Below, piece after piece: positions 59,201-64,000 of a DNA stretch of 64,000 nt. The stretch is taken from assembly GCA_963169105.1 (NCBI GenBank), contig OY720636.1:142343747-142407746 (forward strand), given 5' to 3'. The DNA comes from Ceriagrion tenellum (lineage: Eukaryota > Arthropoda > Insecta > Odonata > Coenagrionidae). The notes beneath the pieces are model-generated. The model worked only from the letters and a program-made list of their open reading frames with translations. It was not told where the DNA came from and ran no database searches. Made by a program: the position numbers and the translations under genes. How positions within the stretch are numbered: the stretch's first letter is position 1; each line of letters opens with the position of its first letter.

Positions 59201-60200
59201 TATTATTGTCATTGTGTCCCACATCAGGGCAGAGCAAACGTACTGTAATTTATCAAGCCACACTCCACCCTCCGCATTTTCAACCTGTCCATTTGTAAAT
59301 GAATTGAAAAATTTTTCTAAACCAATTCTTCAAATCAGTTGTAAAGCAATCTGTAACGCCGATGCAAATGAAAATATCTCTCCGGTGAGTGAACGAGTAT
59401 GGACGAAAATCGAAAGAAGTATTTCAATAGCTTGAATCAAAATACCATCGAACTTTAAGCGCCAATAGTTGAGCATAGATGGTTGAGCATACCGTAAATG
59501 CTTGCAAGTATTGTGGACGTTACCGCTGCTGTACTATTTACGTAATACAATGGCGAAGACTTCTAAAATTACAATCCGCAATACGCTGTGGATTTTGAAA
59601 TGGTGTCTCCAAGATAAATTGAACTTGGTTTTCAGATATAATTTTCTTCAGTTTAGCAACTTACTAAGATTGAGTCGATCAGCTGACTTGTGTTTACGTA
59701 GCATAAAACCAAGCATAAAAACACCTTTCTAAATTATCAGTTTTTTGCCCAAGGTAATACAAAATACTGGAGCGAAAATATTTAAGGAATTCATCATATG
59801 AGACAAACAGTGAAGCTAAAATATCTTTCATTAACTGTCGATGGGAAAAGTATTTTAGAGACCTGTTTAAAGGAAGAAGTCTTACGGGTCATTCCGAATC
59901 AAGTGATTAAATAAAATTTCAAATGCTTCGAAAAGATCCATTTTTTGCACACGTATAACCGCATGAATTGGAAGTTGAATGCAATGACTTCCAACATTTT
60001 TTGACTGACATTTTTTCAACATGCAGAATGCAAGTATTTTATAATTTTGAAATTTACTTAAGTCTTAACATTTAAAGAACTAACAACGTCGGAGGAGAGA
60101 TGCTTAAAACGTACCGTATCAAAGGTAATGGAAAATGTTTCCTTGAATTATTCTTTTTCCTTTTACTTTCTTCATTGTTGAAAATAAAACTAGAAATTTA
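56215..60200. other. No gene recognised; CRE palindrome
   Basis: AT-rich. GCGTGACGTCACGC at 57199-57212 is a perfect 14-bp palindrome around a CRE core. It is followed by TTCG and CTCTC-type words in an arrangement loosely like that at 42.89 kb, possibly a diverged repeat pair. A 121-codon plus frame at 58193-58558 is unrecognised. Confidence 0.35.
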
Positions 60201-60209
60201 CTATATTTA

Positions 60210-61168
60210 CGTGTTAGAGACGCATGTGGTGAAAACGACGGTGTTTTGATTGGAAATGTAAAATTGCGAGTTCTTCTATATGCGGATGATGCTGTTTTGA
60301 TCTCAGACAGTCAACAGGGATTACAGACCTCCTAGATAAGTTTTGTGAATCAACGGAGAGAATGGATTGAAGGTAAATGCGTGCAAGACTAAAGTAGTAG
60401 ATTTTGATAAGGAGAATGGGGAGAATAACTGTATGATGAGGGCGAATGGTGAAGTAATTGAACAGGTGGATGATTTTGTGTTCTTAGGTAAGATGTATAC
60501 AAAAGATGGAAGAATAGATGAGGAGATAAAGAGACGTGCGAATGCTGGAAGGAAAGTGGTAGGTAGCATGTGGAGCATATCAAGGAATGAGTGCCTGTCT
60601 AAGGAAGTGAAAATCGCTGTGTACAAAAGTGTATTTCTTCCCACTTTGTTGTATGGTAGTGAAACGGGTATGTCAGGATGGACATAAGAGTAGACTAAAC
60701 GCCGTGGGTATGAGTTATCTGAGGAGTATTTGCGGAAAAAGTAGGATGGATAGGGTCAGGAATGAGTGGGTCATAAATGAATGTGGGTTAAATTCTCCAG
60801 TAATGGACGTGTATGAAAGGAGTGTGCTTCGTTGGTTTGGCCATGTTGAGAGAATGGATGAGAGTAGAACAACGAAATAGATATATGAGAGTAGAATGAA
60901 TGGTGTGAGAGGTAGAGGTAGGCTGAGAAAGTTGTGGTTGAATGAGGTTGACGAAATTGTTAGGAGGAGGAATATTAGGAGTCTTAAAAACAGGAGGGCG
61001 TGTATGAAACAGTTTATGGGGGTAAATGAGGCAAAAGAGGTTTGCAAGGATAGGTCAGTATGGAGGAAATTATTGAAGTAGAGTTAGGTGTACAATTATG
61101 TATTAATGAGTGAAACATTTTTACTGTGCCTACCCCGAAAGGGAACGGCGTGATGGGTATGTATGTAT
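60210..61168 (+). mobile_element. 5'-truncated LINE with (ATGT)n tail
   Basis: Plus-strand coding starts near the RT catalytic box VLLYADDAVLIS (about 60270-60300) and continues with VNACKTKVVDFD, VDDFVFLGKMYTKDG, VFLPTLLYGSET, SRLNAVGMSYLRSICGKSRM, ECGLNSP, SVLRWFGHVERMDE, RGRGRLRKLW and NRRACMK, ending with VWRKLLK at 61081. The 3' UTR of about 60 bases runs into TATGTATGTATGT. Frame changes near 60330, 60670 and 60880 make it a pseudogene. It is the best preserved of at least four related copies in the window. Confidence 0.88.
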
Positions 61169-61269
61169 GTGTATACTTCAAAGAAACAAGTCTTCAACTT
61201 AAGAAAATTATACGAATAAGCGAAGTCTCAGCTTTTAGTTTTTTTTTCATTTAAATCCTGCTAAAAAAA

Positions 61270-61720
61270 TTCCTAAACGCTGTACTGTAGAACGTAAGGA
61301 ATTCTGCATAAATTGACTTTTTCTTCAGAACTAGTTCATTTTCTAAGGATCTTTACGGAACATGAGAGCCTGACTCTACAGAACACATGTTCTGCAGAGT
61401 TATTTTCTGCGGAGCAAAATATCTCCTTAGAAGCTGTTCTGTAGAACTTCAGCAACTCTACGGAAATATGTGAGGTTTCCGTTGACCCAGTTCCTTTTCT
61501 AAGGACCTATATGGAGAGTTGTAGGGAATTCCACAGAACGTCCTATGGAGTTCTGCATAACATCCTACGGAGTTCTGCAGAACATCCTAAGGTATTCTGC
61601 AGAACGTCGTATGGAATTCCGTAAAATGGCGTTTCAATACTTTATCTACAGAATAGTAATATCTACAGAACGTTTTAAGAAATTCTGTAGAAGTATTATA
61701 AGGAAACTACACAGAATTTT
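61270..61720. repeat. Cluster of TTCTGCAGAA-type palindromes
   Basis: Words of the form TTCTGYAGAAC or CAGAACA...TGTTCTG recur about ten or more times on both strands over 450 bases, the tandem array at 61520-61629 being the most regular part. One is CAGAACA-CA-TGTTCTG at about 61378-61393. Confidence 0.7.
61520..61629. repeat. 22-bp tandem repeat array, about five units
   Basis: Units start at about 61520, 61542, 61564, 61586 and 61608, each near CCTAYGGAGTTCTGCAGAAC with 15-30 per cent differences between neighbours. Each unit holds an inner palindrome TTCTGCAGAA. It is a small satellite-like array of unknown role. Confidence 0.8.
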
Positions 61721-61804
61721 TAGCAGAGAAGAAATAGAGTATTATAATAATTTCACTCGTTGCTGTACGTGTGGAACTAACAGTTTCTTATCTAGAAGCT
61801 AAAA

Positions 61805-63480
61805 AAATAATCATATCGTCATTTGCGCTTGAAATTATTCATATTTGATGTTCATTTCCTGTGGCTGGGGAGGTGATATAAATATGTGTCTTGGAGAATG
61901 TAAAGATATATAAAAGTTACATGAGAGGGTAAAAAGTTCGTGGAACATATGCGTTTGGTTTTTATAAAGCATTGACCATCAGATACTGACTCTTGATGAT
62001 TATAAGCGATTGGCCATCGGTTCTCACCTCTGATTTTGAGATGCTTGTCTAATTTCGGCATGCCATTCTTCATTGAAACCGTTATGACGTCAATGAGTGG
62101 CTTGGAAGTACTTAAAAAGTTCGGAGCTTTAACTTATATGAAGTCAAACTTGAACTATTTGTTTGCAAATATAACACTTTCCAATGATATTTATCTTACG
62201 TCCGTGCAATTTATACACTGAACATACCAAAGCTCGTTGAAAAAGGTTCGAAAAACGGTTTTTTTTCAGGTGGTCTTTCGGCACGAAGTTGCCTATATTT
62301 CTGGTGCATTTAGTTCCTCCTTACCGAGGAAAATTATTCGGAATAAATAAGACTCGTAATATTTGTGAGCAAAGTCTCATCAAAAGTGGTGCGGATTTGA
62401 TCCTTTGCATTTTATCCATAAAATGGAATGACTCTACTACAATCTATTCGCAGAATGTTTGAATGGGCTTCGATGCTCTCTGCTTAGCCTTTGCGTCACT
62501 CCTGTTGGGTCCCGAGTCGATTCAACGCCTGCCTCCCGTTAGGAATGCATATATTCATCGCTCTCTTGAGAGAGATTATTTTTTTCATAACCCACGGCGT
62601 TCAAGCGCGAACAAAACACCAGGATAACGTTCATTTTTTTTGTGCATCCATCGAGTACCCATAGAATCTCGATGGAAACTCGATGAACGCGCATTTATCG
62701 ATTTCATTTATCTCCAACGCTAAAGCCCTATTTCATTTTAACATTTTTCGGCGGAGCGTTTTGAATTGCATATCCGCCATTGGAATGTGGAACGGGGATC
62801 GAAAAAAATACGTCGCGGCGATAAATGTCTTTTTCGATAGATTCCATCGGCTTTTGAATCCATGGGAATATTATTCAAAATATTTACACTATTGATTTGA
62901 AATAGTTTGTGAGCGTATGGAAGAGGAATACAATGGGTTATGGGTACGTATATTTAATCAGGGAAATATGAAGGCAATATTACTCGATGACTCCAAATAG
63001 CGGAAGCTTTCGAGTAATGGTAGAAATTATGCAGAGAGCGTTGAAAATGCATAGATATGGGCATGAAATCTGTTTTATTTCTTCCTTAAATGCATATTAT
63101 TTAAACTTTAATGGCATTATTGGTGAGAGAATAAATTTGAATGCGTTCTCTGTGGAAGATTACTTCATTCTTAATGTTATTCATTGAAGTATTCTACCGG
63201 TTAAAGATGGGCTTATCCAGAATCCAGGGAAAATCCTCCAGAATTTCTGCCTCAGCAGTTTTGAATTTTTTGTAACTCACAAAAATTACTCCAAAACACG
63301 CACTCAAGAGAACGGCGTAACTTTAGAGATAATCTTGTTTCTTAGTTATTCTGGAAAAGATGAAATAGATAACACTCAGAATCACCTGAAACAGCGAACC
63401 GACATGCATCAAGCTAAATGCGGTAGACATTTAGTGATAGTAAACTTCCGTAGCTTACTAATAAAGTCTACTCGGGATTT
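61805..63480. other. No gene recognised
   Basis: AT-rich. Frames up to 73 codons are without known motifs. Confidence 0.5.
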
Positions 63481-63545
63481 CCACCAGGTTAGGTAATTGT
63501 TGACAGACGTTTCGATGGCTACCTTCGCCATCGTCCTCAGGGTAT
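63465..63545 (-). ncRNA. Hammerhead-like hairpin of Penelope type
   Basis: On the minus strand CTGAGGA (63534-63540) is followed by a C, then GATGGC/GCCATC forming a 6-bp stem around GAAGGTA, then GAAAC (63509-63513). CTGAGGA differs from the hammerhead core only at position 7, which tolerates change. Stem I and a cleavage triplet are not convincing by eye. The CTGA-GA...hairpin...GAAACGT pattern is common at the ends of PLE-derived repeats in arthropods. No PLE coding was recognised beside it. Confidence 0.4.
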
Positions 63546-63549
63546 GCGG

Positions 63550-64000
63550 TCAGAGCAAATATTTGAAAACACAGATGTAGTAATTGGAACAGAGAGTTGG
63601 CCTTCAGATGATATTAGCTCTAATGAAGTATTCATATGACAGTGTGTAAAATTTATAGATGAGATCGACAGGAGAGGACTGGCGGCGTAGTATTCTTAAC
63701 AGATAAATCATATTGGAATAGCACCTCACACACATAAGACGGCGATAGCATAATATTTTAAGTGAAATTTTGCCCAAGTATTTGAATCCCTTCAATAAAT
63801 TAAATCGTTCTCTGATTGATTGACATGATGGTGAAATCAGGGCTCTGTTGCGGGAGAGAGCTGAACGACTGATTAGCAAGGGATGTATGGATTATCTTTT
63901 TTAGTAGCAAAGTCAGTCGCGAGTACCGGAATGCCGAACAGCGAGACGGAAAGTGGATTTGTCTAAGCATACACGCGAAATCCTTCCATCGTTGATGACG
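63550..64000. other. Unassigned, possibly PLE-related flank
   Basis: A 91-codon minus frame (63604-63879) has no known domain. If the hairpin at 63.5 kb is a PLE terminus on the minus strand, this stretch would lie upstream within the element, but no RT or GIY-YIG motif is visible. Confidence 0.3.

Overview
The window is eukaryotic and reads as repeat-dense intergenic or intronic DNA of an arthropod, most likely an insect. It is AT-rich, and no open frame on either strand exceeds 196 codons. I recognise no host gene exon, bacterial-type operon, CRISPR array, rRNA or complete tRNA. Every stretch with recognisable protein homology is a decayed retroelement: RTE-like and other non-LTR (LINE) elements, CR1/Jockey-like elements, and Penelope-like elements (PLEs) of the GIY-YIG class. 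This mixture is usual for insects. The species cannot be told from the sequence, and all family assignments come from reading translated motifs, not from searches.

Layout. At 1.3-5.5 kb there is a near full-length RTE-like LINE on the minus strand, bounded by an exact 15-bp target-site duplication, with a plus-strand PLE nested in it. The PLE keeps its YVDD motif, a GIY-YIG domain and a hammerhead-like ribozyme. From 5.5 to 17 kb there is mostly unrecognised AT-rich DNA with a few strong hairpins. At 17.1-18.2 kb lies a heavily decayed LINE on the minus strand. At 21.6-22.5 kb a 3' LINE fragment with an 11-bp target duplication sits beside an older LINE remnant; relatives of that remnant occur at 24.1, 29.4-29.8 and 60.2-61.2 kb. 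At 26.0-26.5 kb a PLE 3' end faces an inverted copy of its own terminal repeat, and each arm carries a hammerhead-like core. At 31.5-32.2 kb is a CR1/Jockey-like 3' end, with relatives at 36.9, 41.35 and 44.5 kb.

The most striking structure is at 33.05-39.0 kb. Two arms of about 1.8 kb are nearly identical, inverted, and separated by about 2.3 kb. Each arm has a GC-rich core, a TATA/CCAAT promoter-like block and a 196-codon arginine-rich frame pointing outwards. A third, partial and more diverged copy of the outer arm follows at 39.0-39.3 kb. The spacer encodes no recognisable transposase, so this is either a foldback-type or non-autonomous long-TIR element, or an inverted segmental duplication.

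From 45.9 to 47.6 kb, LINE remnants on opposite strands abut each other. At 49.9 and 51.2 kb there is a duplicated segment. The second copy carries a 217-bp piggyBac-type MITE (TTAA duplication, 14-bp inverted termini) and the first copy preserves the empty site. At 55.5-56.2 kb a LINE reverse transcriptase remnant is split by a roughly 255-bp MITE with 38-bp inverted termini. At 61.3-61.7 kb lies a 22-bp tandem array built on a TTCTGCAGAA palindrome. At 63.5 kb there is another hammerhead-like hairpin of PLE type.

The retroelement genes are dead: each has stops or frameshifts. The value of the window is its nested and paired insertions, which let several elements be delimited to the base without any outside sequence.
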